This document shows positions 8,305 to 17,919 of a DNA stretch of 64,000 bases, one piece after another (position 1 is the first letter of the stretch; every line of letters begins with the position of its first letter). The notes below the pieces were generated by a model, which was not told where the DNA came from, ran no database searches, and saw nothing but the letters and a program-made list of their open reading frames with translations. Both the position numbers and the translations under genes were made by a program. This stretch comes from Arthrobacter tumbae. GTDB taxonomy: Bacteria; Actinomycetota; Actinomycetes; Actinomycetales; Micrococcaceae. The DNA lies in NCBI RefSeq assembly GCF_016907495.1, contig NZ_JAFBCC010000001.1:3038001-3102000 (forward strand). Reading direction: 5' to 3'.

Positions 8305-9297
8305 GTGTTCTACTGGAGAGACCTGGCCGACGTGCCGGAAGGTTTCGGTCCCGCAGTCATCACCATCGGCAACTTCGACGGAGTGCACCGTGGCCACCAG
8401 AGCGTGCTTGGGCAGCTTGTTTCCGCCGCCCGGGAACGGGATGCCGCTGCCGTCGTCATTTCCTTCGAGCCGCATCCCGCACAGGTCCACCGCCCGGAAA
8501 GTGCTCCGGAGCTCATCATGGGACTGCAGGACAGGGTGGAAACCCTCGCTGACACCGGCATCGATGGCCTGCTGATGATGCACTACACCCTCGAGCTTGC
8601 CGCGCTCACCCCCGAGGAGTTCGTCCAATCCGTCCTGGTTGACGGACTGCGTGCCAAGGCGGTCGTCATTGGTCACGATGTGCGGTTCGGACGCGGTAAT
8701 TCCGGTGACCTCTCCACCATGCGGACACTGGGCGGGCAACTGGGTTTTGATGTCCTTGTCATCGATGACTATGGCTCGAGCCTGCAGAGCACGACGGCGG
8801 CAGCCGGGGAGCGCCGCTGCTCATCGACCTGGGTGCGTGAGGCGCTGGTAGACGGCAATGTCACCACTGCCGCCCGCATCCTGGGCAGGCCCCACCGCAT
8901 GCGCGGCGTTGTTGTTCACGGCGCGGCACGCGGGCGGGCGCTGGGGTTTCCGACGGCAAACCTGTCGCCGGACTCAACCGGCTTCATTCCGGCAGACGGC
9001 ATCTACGCCGGCTGGCTCATTGACAGCAGTCAGGTCCGCTGGCCCGCCGCGATCTCCGTCGGCTCCAATCCGACGTTCAAGGGAGTCAGCAGGCAGGTCG
9101 AGGCCCACGTCATCGACCGCCCGCAGGAGGACATCGATGTCTTCGATCTGTACGGGCAGACCGTCATCGTGGAATTTGTCCGACGCCTGCGCGGAATGGT
9201 CGCCTACCGCGGGCCGGAAGCGCTGATCGAACAGATGCGGCTGGACGTCAACCAGACCCGCACCGTGCTTTCGACAGAACAGCGCACGTACGGGTAA
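8305..9297 (+). CDS. ribF: bifunctional riboflavin kinase / FAD synthetase
   Basis: RibF phosphorylates riboflavin to FMN and adenylates FMN to FAD. The N-terminal nucleotidyltransferase half shows TIGNFDGVHRGHQ (about 20-32), and the C-terminal kinase half shows RGRALGFPTANL, with NPTFKG further on. The length of 330 residues is standard. The GTG at 8305 follows a GAGGGAG site and is read as the start; an ATG four bases earlier is out of frame. Its place between truB and rpsO is the normal actinobacterial arrangement, although a surface-protein gene and three membrane genes separate it from truB here. Confidence 0.96.
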   Translation: MFYWRDLADVPEGFGPAVITIGNFDGVHRGHQSVLGQLVSAARERDAAAVVISFEPHPAQVHRPESAPELIMGLQDRVETLADTGIDGLLMMHYTLELAALTPEEFVQSVLVDGLRAKAVVIGHDVRFGRGNSGDLSTMRTLGGQLGFDVLVIDDYGSSLQSTTAAAGERRCSSTWVREALVDGNVTTAARILGRPHRMRGVVVHGAARGRALGFPTANLSPDSTGFIPADGIYAGWLIDSSQVRWPAAISVGSNPTFKGVSRQVEAHVIDRPQEDIDVFDLYGQTVIVEFVRRLRGMVAYRGPEALIEQMRLDVNQTRTVLSTEQRTYG

Positions 9298-9412
9298 AGT
9301 TGAGTGCGGTCCTGCTGCAGTCCGTGGTTGCTGGGCCACCGCCGGAGCTCCGCTCGCTTGCGAGGGGAACCGGCATCTACTTTGTTCACGGTACAACTCA
9401 TAGGAGTTATTT

Positions 9413-9682
9413 GTGGCACTTGACGCCGCTCTGAAGCAGGAAATCATCAAGCAGTACGCAACTTCCGAGGGTGACACCGGTTCGCCCGAGGTGCAGATTG
9501 CAATGCTTTCCCGCCGCATTCTCGACCTGACCGAACACCTCAAGATGCACAAGCATGACCACCACACCCGTCGTGGCCTGCTGCTGCTGGTGGGTCGCCG
9601 TCGTCGTCTGCTGGATTACCTGCGCGACACCGACATCACGCGCTACCGTACGCTCATCGAGCGCCTCGGCCTGCGCCGTTAG
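9413..9682 (+). CDS. rpsO: 30S ribosomal protein S15
   Basis: The 89-residue S15 primary 16S rRNA-binding protein, full length, with the conserved [11 protein letters not shown] and HHTRRGLL regions. It starts at GTG with TAGGAG seven to eight bases upstream. The 115-base gap after ribF can fold (for example GTGG...CCAC around 9327-9342) and could hold an autoregulatory S15 leader, as known for rpsO in many bacteria, but I cannot assign a specific class. A strong hairpin follows the gene before pnp. Confidence 0.98.
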   Translation: MALDAALKQEIIKQYATSEGDTGSPEVQIAMLSRRILDLTEHLKMHKHDHHTRRGLLLLVGRRRRLLDYLRDTDITRYRTLIERLGLRR

Positions 9683-9692
9683 TTAGACTGTG

Positions 9693-9725
9693 AGGCGGCG
9701 CCTTCCTTCGGGAAGGGGCCGCCTT
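9693..9725 (+). terminator. hairpin after rpsO
   Basis: AGGCGGCGCCTTCC (9693-9706), loop TTCG, then GGAAGGGGCCGCCTT (9711-9725), with one internal mismatch. The stable UUCG-type loop and position ten bases after the rpsO stop suggest termination or 3'-end protection. The T-tract is weak, so some read-through into pnp is likely. Confidence 0.65.
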
Positions 9726-9848
9726 CAACTTTGCGGGCCTTACAGCGCCCACGAAGTGCCGCACTCACAAAGGGTGCACAGCAGTACCAAGTTCATAACC
9801 AGGAGTCAGGCGGACACGCAGGCATTCGCGGTCCTCGGTAGTGGTCTC

Positions 9849-9877
9849 CGGGAAACCATCGTGTGGTGGTCTTCCCG
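9849..9877 (+). promoter_or_regulatory. hairpin in the pnp 5' leader
   Basis: CGGGAAACCA (9849-9858) pairs with TGGT and TTCCCG up to 9877, with one bulged C, a ten-pair stem about 100 bases before pnp. Leader stems are the target of PNPase autoregulation in enterobacteria; a similar role here is only a suggestion. Confidence 0.4.
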
Positions 9878-9976
9878 TGGACCTCGATCGAAGACCGGGT
9901 GCCACAACCCGTCCTAACGGCGTTGACCAGCAAAACGCCGCCTGCCTCCGCCACCAAAGAAACGGAGGTGACTCTC

Positions 9977-12250
9977 TTGGAGGGTCCCGAAATCCAGTTC
10001 GCCGAAGCCGTCATTGACAATGGGCGGTTTGGCCAGCGCACTGTTCGCTTCGAAACCGGGCGCGTCGCCCAGCAGGCCGCAGGCGCTGCCATGGTCTACA
10101 TTGACGAAGAAACTGCGCTCCTCTCGGCCACTACTGCCGGAAAGTCCCCGCGTGAAGGTTTCGATTTCTTCCCGCTGACCGTGGACGTCGAGGAGCGTAT
10201 GTACGCTGCCGGCCGCATCCCGGGCTCGTTCTTCCGCCGTGAAGGCCGCCCGTCCACCGAAGCGATCCTCGCCTGCCGCCTGATGGACCGCCCGCTGCGT
10301 CCCGCTTTCGTCAAGGGTCTGCGCAACGAGGTCCAGATCGTCGTCACCGTGCTGGCCATCAACCCGGACGTGCGCTATGACGTCGTCGCAATCAACGCGG
10401 CTTCCATGTCCACGCAGCTTTCGGGTCTGCCGTTCTCCGGGCCGATCGGCGGCGTGCGCGTTGCGCTCGTGTCCGACGGTTCCGGTGAAGACCAGTGGAT
10501 CGCCTTCCCGAAGCACTCCGAGCTCCAGAACTCCGTCTTCGACATGGTCGTAGCAGGCCGGGTTGTCGGCGATGACGTCGCCATCATGATGGTCGAGGCT
10601 GAAGCCACCGACAATTCGTGGTCACTCATCAAGGACGACGGCGCTACCGCACCCACCGAGGAGGTTGTCGCCGACGGTCTCGAGGCCGCGAAGCCCTTCA
10701 TCCGCGCACTGTGCGAAGCCCAGGCAGACCTCGCGGGCCGGGCTGCAAAGCCAACCGTCGAGTTCCCCGTGTTCAAGGACTACGAGGACGACGTCTTCGC
10801 AGCCGTCGAAAGCTCGGCAGGCTCACGCCTGGCCGAGATCTTCACGATCGCTGACAAGCAGGAGCGCGAAACCGCAGCGAACAGCTACCGTACGGAGACC
10901 ATCGAGTCCCTCGCCGGCCAGTTCGAAGGCCGCGAGAAGGAAATCGCCGGTGCCTTCAACTCCCTCACCAAGAAGGTTGTGCGCCAGCGGATCCTTCGCG
11001 ACCAGGTGCGTATCGACGGCCGTGGCCTGAGCGACATCCGCAAGCTCACCGCCGAGGTCGAGGTCCTCCCGCGTGTTCACGGTTCGGCCATTTTCGAGCG
11101 CGGCGAGACCCAGATCATGGGTGTCACCACGCTGAACATGCTCAAGATGGAACAGCAGATCGACTCGCTGTCGCCGGTAACGCGCAAGCGCTACATGCAC
11201 AACTACAACTTCCCGCCGTATTCCACGGGTGAGACCGGACGCGTCGGATCGCCGAAGCGCCGCGAAATCGGCCACGGCGCACTTGCCGAGCGTGCACTCG
11301 TCCCGGTGCTTCCCAGCCGCGAGGAATTCCCGTACGCCATCCGCCAGGTCTCCGAGGCCCTCAGCTCCAACGGCTCCACCTCGATGGGTTCGGTCTGCGC
11401 TTCGACGCTTTCCCTGCTCAATGCCGGTGTGCCGCTGAAGGCTCCGGTTGCCGGCATCGCCATGGGCCTGGTGTCCGATGAGGTTGACGGTCAGACCCGC
11501 TACGCTGCGCTGACCGACATCCTGGGTGCTGAAGATGCTTTCGGCGACATGGACTTCAAGGTTGCCGGCACTTCGGAATTCGTCACTGCCATCCAGCTGG
11601 ACACCAAGCTGGACGGGATCCCCGCATCGGTGCTCGCCGCAGCGCTGAAGCAGGCACGCGAAGCCCGCCTGCACATCCTCGGTGTGCTTGAGGCAGCAAT
11701 CGACACGCCGGATGAGCTCTCCGAGTTCGCTCCCCGCATCATCTCGGTGAAGATTCCTGTCGACAAGATCGGCGAGGTCATCGGCCCCAAGGGGAAGATG
11801 ATCAACCAGATCCAGGAAGACACCGGCGCTGACATCTCGATCGAAGATGACGGCACGGTGCTGATTGGCGCCACGAACGGCGAGTCGGCCGAGGCAGCAC
11901 GGGCAGCCGTGAATGCCATTGCCAACCCGCAGGTTCCGGAAATCGGCGAGCGCTACGTGGGCACGGTCGTCAAGACCACCACCTTCGGTGCATTCGTCTC
12001 GCTGACACCGGGCAAGGACGGCCTGCTCCATATCTCGGAGCTGCGCAAGCTGGCCGGCGGCAAGCGGGTGGACAACGTCGACGACGTGGTTTCCGTGGGC
12101 CAGAAAGTCCAGGTCGAGATCACCAAGATCGATGACCGCGGAAAGCTCTCCCTCTCGCCCGTTGTTGCAGAGGAAGCCGGCGAAGCCGCTTCAGACGACG
12201 CTCCCCGCGCGCATGCGCAGGATGCCGCTGAGGGCGACGACGACAACTAG
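9977..12250 (+). CDS. pnp: polyribonucleotide nucleotidyltransferase (PNPase)
   Basis: PNPase degrades RNA 3' to 5' by phosphorolysis and in actinobacteria also shapes 3' tails. The 757-residue form has two RNase PH-like cores, the second with [18 protein letters not shown], then a KH domain ([15 protein letters not shown]) and an S1 domain ([18 protein letters not shown]). The C-terminus is acidic. I place the start at TTG 9977: GGAGGT lies seven bases before it and the protein then begins with the family-typical EGPEIQF. GTG 9968 would have its own first bases inside that ribosome site. The gene is preceded by a leader of nearly 300 bases. Confidence 0.96.
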   Translation: MEGPEIQFAEAVIDNGRFGQRTVRFETGRVAQQAAGAAMVYIDEETALLSATTAGKSPREGFDFFPLTVDVEERMYAAGRIPGSFFRREGRPSTEAILACRLMDRPLRPAFVKGLRNEVQIVVTVLAINPDVRYDVVAINAASMSTQLSGLPFSGPIGGVRVALVSDGSGEDQWIAFPKHSELQNSVFDMVVAGRVVGDDVAIMMVEAEATDNSWSLIKDDGATAPTEEVVADGLEAAKPFIRALCEAQADLAGRAAKPTVEFPVFKDYEDDVFAAVESSAGSRLAEIFTIADKQERETAANSYRTETIESLAGQFEGREKEIAGAFNSLTKKVVRQRILRDQVRIDGRGLSDIRKLTAEVEVLPRVHGSAIFERGETQIMGVTTLNMLKMEQQIDSLSPVTRKRYMHNYNFPPYSTGETGRVGSPKRREIGHGALAERALVPVLPSREEFPYAIRQVSEALSSNGSTSMGSVCASTLSLLNAGVPLKAPVAGIAMGLVSDEVDGQTRYAALTDILGAEDAFGDMDFKVAGTSEFVTAIQLDTKLDGIPASVLAAALKQAREARLHILGVLEAAIDTPDELSEFAPRIISVKIPVDKIGEVIGPKGKMINQIQEDTGADISIEDDGTVLIGATNGESAEAARAAVNAIANPQVPEIGERYVGTVVKTTTFGAFVSLTPGKDGLLHISELRKLAGGKRVDNVDDVVSVGQKVQVEITKIDDRGKLSLSPVVAEEAGEAASDDAPRAHAQDAAEGDDDN

Positions 12251-12296
12251 GCGCCAACAACCAACTGTTGGGCTCACGCTCGAATGAACAAACCGG

Positions 12297-12333
12297 CGGC
12301 TCCGCGGCGAAACTGATGTTCGCCGCGGAGCCG
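12297..12333 (+). terminator. 15-bp perfect hairpin between pnp and the M16 peptidase gene
   Basis: CGGCTCCGCGGCGAA (12297-12311) pairs without mismatch with 12319-12333 around a seven-base loop. It lies 46 bases after the pnp stop and just before the GAGGAG of the next gene, so it could reduce read-through or stabilise the pnp 3' end. There is no clear T-run. Confidence 0.6.
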
Positions 12334-12352
12334 CTGGCGTTGAGGAGAATGA

Positions 12353-13720
12353 ATGACTGAAACAGGACAGGGCACCGGCGTGCTGCTGCCGCTGACGCCG
12401 AGCGGACCGGACAGCAGGTCCATGCTCGTTGCGGGGACATCCGGAGGAGCAGTGGTCCGTCGCTCCGTCCTGCCGGGAGGCGTGCGCGTGCTCACCGAGG
12501 CTATGCCGGGCCAGCGCTCGGCAAGCATCGGTTTCTGGGTGGGAGTGGGATCCCGGGACGAGGCGGAGGGCGAGCACGGGTCCACGCACTTCCTTGAGCA
12601 CCTGCTCTTCAAGGGGACCGAGCGCCGGACAGCGCTCGATATCGCAGCGGCCTTCGACGAGGTCGGCGGAGAATCCAACGCTGCGACGGCGAAGGAAAAC
12701 ACCTGCTACTACGCGAGGGTCCTTGACACCGACCTGCCCATGGCGATCGACGTCATCGCCGACATGGTGACCTCGGCCGTCATCGACCCCGAGGAACTCG
12801 AGCAGGAGCGGCACGTCATCCTGGAAGAGATTGCAATGGACAGCGATGATCCCTCCGACGTCGCACACGAGAAGTTCGTGGAAGCCGTCCTTGGCTCTCA
12901 TCCCCTCGGCCGCCCCATCGGCGGCACGCCGGAAGCTATCAAGGCGATCGCGCGGGAATCAGTGCTGCAGCACTATCGCCGCTACTACCGCCCGGAGGAG
13001 CTCGTGGTCACCGCCGCGGGAGGGCTTGACCACGAAGTCGTCTGCTCGCTCGTCGTTCAGGCCCTGCAGCGGGCCGGGTGGGAACTTGCGGACGACGCGG
13101 CACCGGTGCCGAGGCGTGCGCCGGTTCGGGCCGTCCTCAACGAATCCGGGGGAGTGCAGGTCATCCGCCGCGCCGTCGAACAGGCCAACGTCCTGGTCGG
13201 TTGCCCGGCGCTGACTGCCACTGATGACCGGCGGTTTGTGATGAGCGTACTCAACGCGGTGCTCGGCGGAGGCATGTCCTCCCGGCTGTTCCAGGAGATC
13301 CGCGAGAGGCGTGGGCTCGCCTATTCGACCTACTCCTTCGCGGCGTCGTATGCGGACGCCGGCTACTTCGCCATGTACGCAGGATGCAGCCCGGCCAAAA
13401 CAGGCCAGGTCATCGGCCTGCTCAGTGCAGAGCTGGAGCGCCTGGCTGCCGAGCCGGTGAGCGATGAGGAACTGCGGCGCGCCGTGGGACAGCTCTCCGG
13501 CGGAATGGTCCTGTCCCTCGAGGACAGCGGTTCACGGATGTCCAGGCTCGGCCGCGCAGAGCTGGTCAGCGGCGAGTTCCTTGGGCTGGATTTGACGCTT
13601 GAGCGGGTGAGGGCCGTGACTGCCGCGCAGGTGCAGCACCTTGCCCGTGAGCTGGCGGAGGCGCCGCGCACCATCACGGTCGTCGGGCCGTTCGACAGCG
13701 AAGCCGAGCTGGGACTGTAA
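12353..13720 (+). CDS. M16 family zinc metallopeptidase (processing-peptidase type)
   Basis: A 455-residue protein of the M16B family. The inverted zinc motif HFLEH is present in STHFLEHLLFKGT, with the downstream glutamate in ELEQERHVILEEI, so the N-terminal domain should be catalytic. The C-terminal half carries the second M16-type fold (for example MSSRLFQEIRERRGLAYS). Its position after pnp is conserved in actinobacteria and many firmicutes, where the substrate is not well defined. ATG 12353 follows GAGGAGAATGA. The first 35 or so residues precede the conserved domain and are of low complexity. Confidence 0.93.
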   Translation: MTETGQGTGVLLPLTPSGPDSRSMLVAGTSGGAVVRRSVLPGGVRVLTEAMPGQRSASIGFWVGVGSRDEAEGEHGSTHFLEHLLFKGTERRTALDIAAAFDEVGGESNAATAKENTCYYARVLDTDLPMAIDVIADMVTSAVIDPEELEQERHVILEEIAMDSDDPSDVAHEKFVEAVLGSHPLGRPIGGTPEAIKAIARESVLQHYRRYYRPEELVVTAAGGLDHEVVCSLVVQALQRAGWELADDAAPVPRRAPVRAVLNESGGVQVIRRAVEQANVLVGCPALTATDDRRFVMSVLNAVLGGGMSSRLFQEIRERRGLAYSTYSFAASYADAGYFAMYAGCSPAKTGQVIGLLSAELERLAAEPVSDEELRRAVGQLSGGMVLSLEDSGSRMSRLGRAELVSGEFLGLDLTLERVRAVTAAQVQHLARELAEAPRTITVVGPFDSEAELGL

Positions 13721-13729
13721 TTCCGGCCC

Positions 13730-13773
13730 GATATCCTGCCGCCCTAGCCGCCGGCGAACGGCGGCAGGATATC
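13730..13773. terminator. 14-bp inverted repeat between convergent M16 and moaD genes
   Basis: GATATCCTGCCGCC (13730-13743) is perfectly complementary to 13760-13773 across a 16-base loop. The right arm codes the last residues of MoaD and the left arm lies after the peptidase stop, which suits a bidirectional terminator. Confidence 0.65.
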
Positions 13774-13995
13774 GAGCACATCACTGTGCCGGATGGGCCC
13801 GCTCCGGTCGCGCAGGGCCACCTCATTGAGCAGGAAGCTGCTTCGATCGAGCACACGCGCCATGGACGGTTGGCCGTCCGGGTGGAGCGCCCGAATCTTT
13901 CCGAGAACCTCTTCCAGCGCGACGCCGTCCAGCTCGAGGCGCTCTTCAGGGACGCCCGCGGCAGCCTGTGCCGCGCCGAAGTATCGAACCAGCAC
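13744..13995 (-). CDS. moaD: molybdopterin synthase small subunit (MoaD/ThiS family)
   Basis: An 83-residue ubiquitin-like sulfur carrier. It ends in FAGG, the Gly-Gly tail that is adenylated and thiocarboxylated, and it should pair with MoaE to turn cyclic pyranopterin monophosphate into molybdopterin. The GTG start at 13995 lies one base after the moaA stop, so the two are cotranscribed and probably coupled. The activating MoeB/ThiF-like enzyme is not in the window. A ThiS role is less likely given the neighbours. Confidence 0.92.
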   Translation of the reverse strand: MLVRYFGAAQAAAGVPEERLELDGVALEEVLGKIRALHPDGQPSMARVLDRSSFLLNEVALRDRSGPIRHSDVLDILPPFAGG

Positions 13996-13996
13996 C

Positions 13997-15067
13997 TCAG
14001 CCGCCGATCGCGCTCATGGAGCGGTCAGGCTGTACGAAATCCGCAGCGCCGAGTCCCGTATGGTCCATGCCGTGCGCCTTGGGCTTGGCCCACATAGCCT
14101 CCTGCCAGCGCAGTGCAATCGCGGCGTCGTCGGCGTCTGACCGGAGCAGGTCCCTCAGGTCCGTCTCCTCCCGGGAGAAGAGGCAGCTCATGATCTTGCC
14201 CTCGGCAGTAACGCGGGTACGCCTGCAATCGGCGCAGAACGGCTCCGTGACGGAGGCAATGATGCCGACGGTGCCAAGGACGACGTCGGGCTCATCCGGC
14301 CTGCGAACCTCCCACCGTTCAGCCGGGGCACCGTCACGGTTGCGCGGATCGGGAGTGAGCAGGAACCGCTCGCTGAGCCGCTCACGCATTTCCGATGCGG
14401 TAATCATCCCCTCGCGGGTCCAGCCGTGATCTGCATCGAGGGGCATCTGCTCGATGAACCGCAGCTCGAAGCCGCGGGACACGGCCCATTCCAGCAGATC
14501 CGGCGCCTCATGATCGTTGATGCCCCGCATCAGCACGGCATTGATCTTCACGAGGCCAAGCCCGACGGCGGCTGCCGCTTCAATGCCCCGGAGGACCCGG
14601 TCAAGGAAGGGGCGCCGCGTCAGCTGCGCGAAGGTGTCAGGGTGGAGCGAGTCCATGGAGACATTGATGCGGGTCAGGCCTGCGTCCTTCAGCCGCTGGG
14701 CCTTTTTGTCCAGGCCGAGTGCGTTGGTGGTCAGCGATATGGGTAGGTCCGGGTGATTGGCCCGGATTTCCGTGATGATGTCGAGCAGGTCAGCCCGCAC
14801 AAGCGGCTCGCCCCCTGTCAGACGCAGTTCGCGTATTCCCAGGAGATTCACGCCGATGCCTACGAGCCGAACGATCTCCCCGCGGGAGAGCACCTGATCC
14901 TTCTGCAGCCATTCAAGCCCTTCGGCGGGCATGCAGTAGGTACAGCGAAGATTGCACTTGTCCGTCAGCGAGAGCCGCATGTCCGTGGCCCGGCGGCCGT
15001 AGGAGTCGAGCAGCCCGTCAACAGGTGCCGGCGCGCCTATGCGCGGTGTGCCGAGTGGGATTCCCAT
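13997..15067 (-). CDS. moaA: GTP 3',8-cyclase (radical SAM)
   Basis: MoaA starts molybdopterin synthesis by rearranging GTP with MoaC. The 356-residue protein has the radical SAM cluster motif CNLRCTYC (Cys38, 42, 45). A C-terminal second cluster motif (FCADCRRTR...MSCLF) and a final Gly-Gly are also present, so all known essential elements are intact. ATG 15067 is supported by TAACCT six bases upstream with no ribosome site, implying a leaderless message. It forms a two-gene unit with moaD and diverges from moeA-moaC-mog-moaE. Confidence 0.96.
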   Translation of the reverse strand: MGIPLGTPRIGAPAPVDGLLDSYGRRATDMRLSLTDKCNLRCTYCMPAEGLEWLQKDQVLSRGEIVRLVGIGVNLLGIRELRLTGGEPLVRADLLDIITEIRANHPDLPISLTTNALGLDKKAQRLKDAGLTRINVSMDSLHPDTFAQLTRRPFLDRVLRGIEAAAAVGLGLVKINAVLMRGINDHEAPDLLEWAVSRGFELRFIEQMPLDADHGWTREGMITASEMRERLSERFLLTPDPRNRDGAPAERWEVRRPDEPDVVLGTVGIIASVTEPFCADCRRTRVTAEGKIMSCLFSREETDLRDLLRSDADDAAIALRWQEAMWAKPKAHGMDHTGLGAADFVQPDRSMSAIGG

Positions 15068-15073
15068 AGTCCG

Positions 15074-15079
15074 AGGTTA
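15074..15079 (-). promoter_or_regulatory. -10 of leaderless moaA transcript
   Basis: TAACCT on the minus strand, six bases before ATG 15067. Confidence 0.5.
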
Positions 15080-15213
15080 CGCCCTTCGTTCCGGTGCCTC
15101 CATCAGCGGTCCACATTCCGGGCGCATCCTGCACGCTCACGCGGCTAGGCTGATAGCTGCGGCTCTTGATGCCGCACCACAAATGTCAGGGCGGGTTGAT
15201 ACAACGGGGCGTA

Positions 15214-16527
15214 ATGACACGATCAGTAGAAGAACACCAGCAGGCCGTACTCGGGCTGCTGCGCTATAGCAGCGCCTTCGCCGAGGGGGCGCCGGAAACA
15301 CTGTCGCTGGAAGCTGCGCGTGGCCGGGTGCTCGCCGGGGACGTCCTGTCCCCGGTGAACCTGCCTACGTTCGACAACTCCCAGATGGACGGCTACGCGG
15401 TTCACGGCGATGATCTCGCCGGCATCGGGCCGCTTCATCTCGCGGTCGCGCCCCCGGTGCCGGCTGGTGCCGAGCCCGCTGCCCTGGAGCCGGGTCACGC
15501 GGCTCCCATCATGACGGGAGCCATGATTCCGGAAGGTGCAGCCGCCGTCGTGCCCATAGAGAAGGCGGTGCCCCCGCAGTTTCCCACTGCCGGACAGTAC
15601 CGCGGGGAGCCGGCCCTCACCGTCGAGTTGCCGGTGGCCCAGGAAGGCTCATTCATCCGTCGTGCCGGCAGTGACCTGGAAGCGGGGAGCGTTGCCCTCG
15701 AAGCCGGCACCCTGCTGGGGCCCTCCCAGCTCGGACTGGCCGCGGCCTGTGGGCTGGCGACGGTGCCGGTGCGCCCGCGTTTCCTTGTCCTTCTGCTCAG
15801 CACCGGAGACGAGGTTCAGGAACCCGGAACGGAGCTGGCGCCCGGCCGCATCTTCGATGCCAACACCACACTGCTGACGACGGCGCTGGAGGAAGCGGGC
15901 GCGCAGGTGCAGCGGCACAGCGTGGTGGCTGACAACCCGGAGGAGCTGCGGGGCGCTCTCGAGAACATCGGCCGGCCGGTCAATCTCATCCTGAGCACCG
16001 GAGGAATCAGCCAGGGCGCCTATGAGGTCGTGAAGCAGGCCCTGGCTGACAGCAGCGTGGAGTTCCTTTCGGTGGCGATGCAGCCGGGCGGACCGCAGGC
16101 GATCGGCACCATCAACGGGGTGCCGTTCCTTGGATTCCCCGGCAACCCGGTGAGCGCCCTGGTCTCCTTCGAAATGTTTCTCCGCCCGGCGCTAGGCACG
16201 GTGACGGGGATCCCCGGGAACCGTGTCTGCCTGCCGGCACGGCTCACCGAGGACGTCCAGTCACCCGAAGCCAAGCACCAGGTCCGTCGCGGCATCTACA
16301 CGGACCGGTCAGGTCAGGGGGAGGGGATCGGCGACGTCACGCTGCTTGGCGGGCCGGGCTCCCACCTGCTGCACGCCCTCGCGGCATCGAACGCGCTTGT
16401 ACACCTGCCGGCCGGTACGGGAACGGTGGAGGCGGGAACGCCGGTCGCCGTGTGGCTGCTGGGCGAACTCCGCGGAGGCACCCAACCGCTTCATCCCAGC
16501 AACCCCAATAGAGAGGCGCTGACATGA
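15214..16527 (+). CDS. moeA: molybdopterin molybdotransferase
   Basis: MoeA (Glp-type) inserts molybdate into adenylylated molybdopterin. The 437-residue protein has [31 protein letters not shown] and [16 protein letters not shown], which mark the conserved MoeA domains. ATG 15214 is preferred to 15166 because the latter adds a non-family stretch; the ribosome site is weak. A TAGGCT about 65 bases upstream is a plausible -10. The stop overlaps moaC by four bases. Confidence 0.94.
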   Translation: MTRSVEEHQQAVLGLLRYSSAFAEGAPETLSLEAARGRVLAGDVLSPVNLPTFDNSQMDGYAVHGDDLAGIGPLHLAVAPPVPAGAEPAALEPGHAAPIMTGAMIPEGAAAVVPIEKAVPPQFPTAGQYRGEPALTVELPVAQEGSFIRRAGSDLEAGSVALEAGTLLGPSQLGLAAACGLATVPVRPRFLVLLLSTGDEVQEPGTELAPGRIFDANTTLLTTALEEAGAQVQRHSVVADNPEELRGALENIGRPVNLILSTGGISQGAYEVVKQALADSSVEFLSVAMQPGGPQAIGTINGVPFLGFPGNPVSALVSFEMFLRPALGTVTGIPGNRVCLPARLTEDVQSPEAKHQVRRGIYTDRSGQGEGIGDVTLLGGPGSHLLHALAASNALVHLPAGTGTVEAGTPVAVWLLGELRGGTQPLHPSNPNREALT

Positions 16528-17003
16528 CCACACCTGACTCCCGGCTCACCCACGTCCGTGAGGACGGTTCGGCGCACATGGTCGATGTTTCCGAGAAGGC
16601 GGTAACCGCCCGCCAGGCGACCGCGCAGAGCATCCTGCGGACAACGCCGCGCGTGCTTGCGCTCATTGCCGACGGCGATCTTCCGAAGGGCGATGCACTC
16701 GCTGTAGCCCGGGTAGCGGGGATTATGGCGGCAAAACAGACGTCGGCACTGATCCCGTTGTGCCATCCGCTGCCGTTGAGCAAGGTGACGATTGATTTCA
16801 CGCCGGAGGGTGGCGCCGTCGTCATTCAGGCAACGGTGAAGACCACCTCGGTGACCGGCGTGGAGATGGAGGCGCTGACCGCGGCATCAGTTGCTGCCCT
16901 CACGCTGTACGACATGATCAAGGCCGTGGACAAGCACGCAGTCGTCACGGATATCAAGGTGCTGGCGAAATCAGGCGGCAAGAGCGGGGACTGGGTCGCA
17001 TGA
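16524..17003 (+). CDS. moaC: cyclic pyranopterin monophosphate synthase accessory protein
   Basis: MoaC converts the MoaA product to cyclic pyranopterin monophosphate. The 159-residue protein contains the conserved [19 protein letters not shown] and [20 protein letters not shown] regions, with the active-site lysine near DMIKAVDK. It overlaps moeA at ATGA and the next gene at ATGA, so all are coupled in one operon. Confidence 0.97.
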   Translation: MTTPDSRLTHVREDGSAHMVDVSEKAVTARQATAQSILRTTPRVLALIADGDLPKGDALAVARVAGIMAAKQTSALIPLCHPLPLSKVTIDFTPEGGAVVIQATVKTTSVTGVEMEALTAASVAALTLYDMIKAVDKHAVVTDIKVLAKSGGKSGDWVA

Positions 17004-17482
17004 GCAAGCAACGGACCGCGGCGCTGATCATCGCGTCGACCCGCGCGGCGGCGGGCGTCTACCAGGACGAGTGCGGGCCCCTGATCCAGCGGTGGCTGGT
17101 CGCGAAAGGCTATGCCGTGCAGCGGGCCGAAGTGGTTCCGGACGGTGATGCCGTACGCGACGCGCTGACGACGTGCCTCGCCGGGAAACCTTCGGTGCTC
17201 ATCACCAGCGGAGGCACCGGACTCAGCGCCGATGATGTCACCCCCGAGCTCACCGATCCCTTCCTTACCCGGTCCCTGCCCGGGATCATGGAAGCAGTAC
17301 GCCGGGCCGGCGCTGCGAAGACACCCATGGCGGCGTTGAGCCGCGGTCACGCGGGCGTCGCGGAGAGCACATTCCTGATCAACCTTCCGGGTTCACCGAA
17401 AGCCGTGCAGGACGGCCTGGACGTTCTGGAACCCATCCTCGATCACATCTGTGCACAACTGGAGGGAAGTCATGAGCACTAG
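17000..17482 (+). CDS. mog: molybdopterin adenylyltransferase, MogA/MoaB family
   Basis: A 160-residue protein that should adenylylate molybdopterin before metal insertion by MoeA. The MPT-binding motif [15 protein letters not shown] and NLPGSPKAV near the end identify the family. Whether it is closer to MogA or MoaB cannot be decided by eye; in actinobacteria the single protein is usually thought to do the MogA job. It overlaps moaC by four bases and moaE by eleven. Confidence 0.92.
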   Translation: MSKQRTAALIIASTRAAAGVYQDECGPLIQRWLVAKGYAVQRAEVVPDGDAVRDALTTCLAGKPSVLITSGGTGLSADDVTPELTDPFLTRSLPGIMEAVRRAGAAKTPMAALSRGHAGVAESTFLINLPGSPKAVQDGLDVLEPILDHICAQLEGSHEH

Positions 17483-17903
17483 CACCGTTCTCCACGCAGG
17501 AGTCTCCGACCAGCCGCTCGACCTGAACCATGCCCTGGCCGTCGTCGGTTCCGCTGACTGCGGTGCCGTCGTCGGTTTCGGCGGCGTGGTGCGCAATCAC
17601 GACGGCGGGCGGCAGGTTGACCGGCTGGGCTACAGTGCCCACCCTTCCGCAGGCAGCGTGATTGCCGAGATCGCCACGGAGGTCGCCGGGAAGTACGACG
17701 GCGTACGCATCTGGGTGGCGCACCGCACCGGTCCGCTGGAGATCGGGGATCCGGCCCTGGTCGCTGCCGTTGCCTCCGGCCACCGCGGAGAAGCCTTTGC
17801 CGCCTGCACCGAGCTGGTCGATACCGTCAAGGAACGAGCGCCGATCTGGAAGGAGCAGTTCTTCGCGGACGGCGACGTCGAATGGGTCGGAGCGGATGGC
17901 TGA
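17472..17903 (+). CDS. moaE: molybdopterin synthase catalytic subunit
   Basis: MoaE transfers sulfur from MoaD to cyclic pyranopterin monophosphate. The 143-residue protein has FGGVVRNHDGG and HRTGPLEIGD, and its VKERAPIWKEQFF motif carries the two active-site lysines. The ATG at 17472 follows GGAGGGAAG and is preferred over 17451. It completes the four-gene block; the dapB promoter begins right at its stop. Confidence 0.95.
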   Translation: MSTSTVLHAGVSDQPLDLNHALAVVGSADCGAVVGFGGVVRNHDGGRQVDRLGYSAHPSAGSVIAEIATEVAGKYDGVRIWVAHRTGPLEIGDPALVAAVASGHRGEAFAACTELVDTVKERAPIWKEQFFADGDVEWVGADG

Positions 17904-17906
17904 CAC

Positions 17907-17912
17907 TATTCT
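17907..17912 (+). promoter_or_regulatory. -10 of leaderless dapB transcript
   Basis: TATTCT lies seven bases before ATG 17920. It selects that ATG over the in-frame ATG at 17896, which would overlap moaE. Confidence 0.6.
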
Positions 17913-17919
17913 TGAATTC

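Noticed and set aside
10823..12031. 402-codon minus-strand frame
   Set aside because: Antisense to the PNPase gene, whose KH, S1 and RNase PH motifs are intact.
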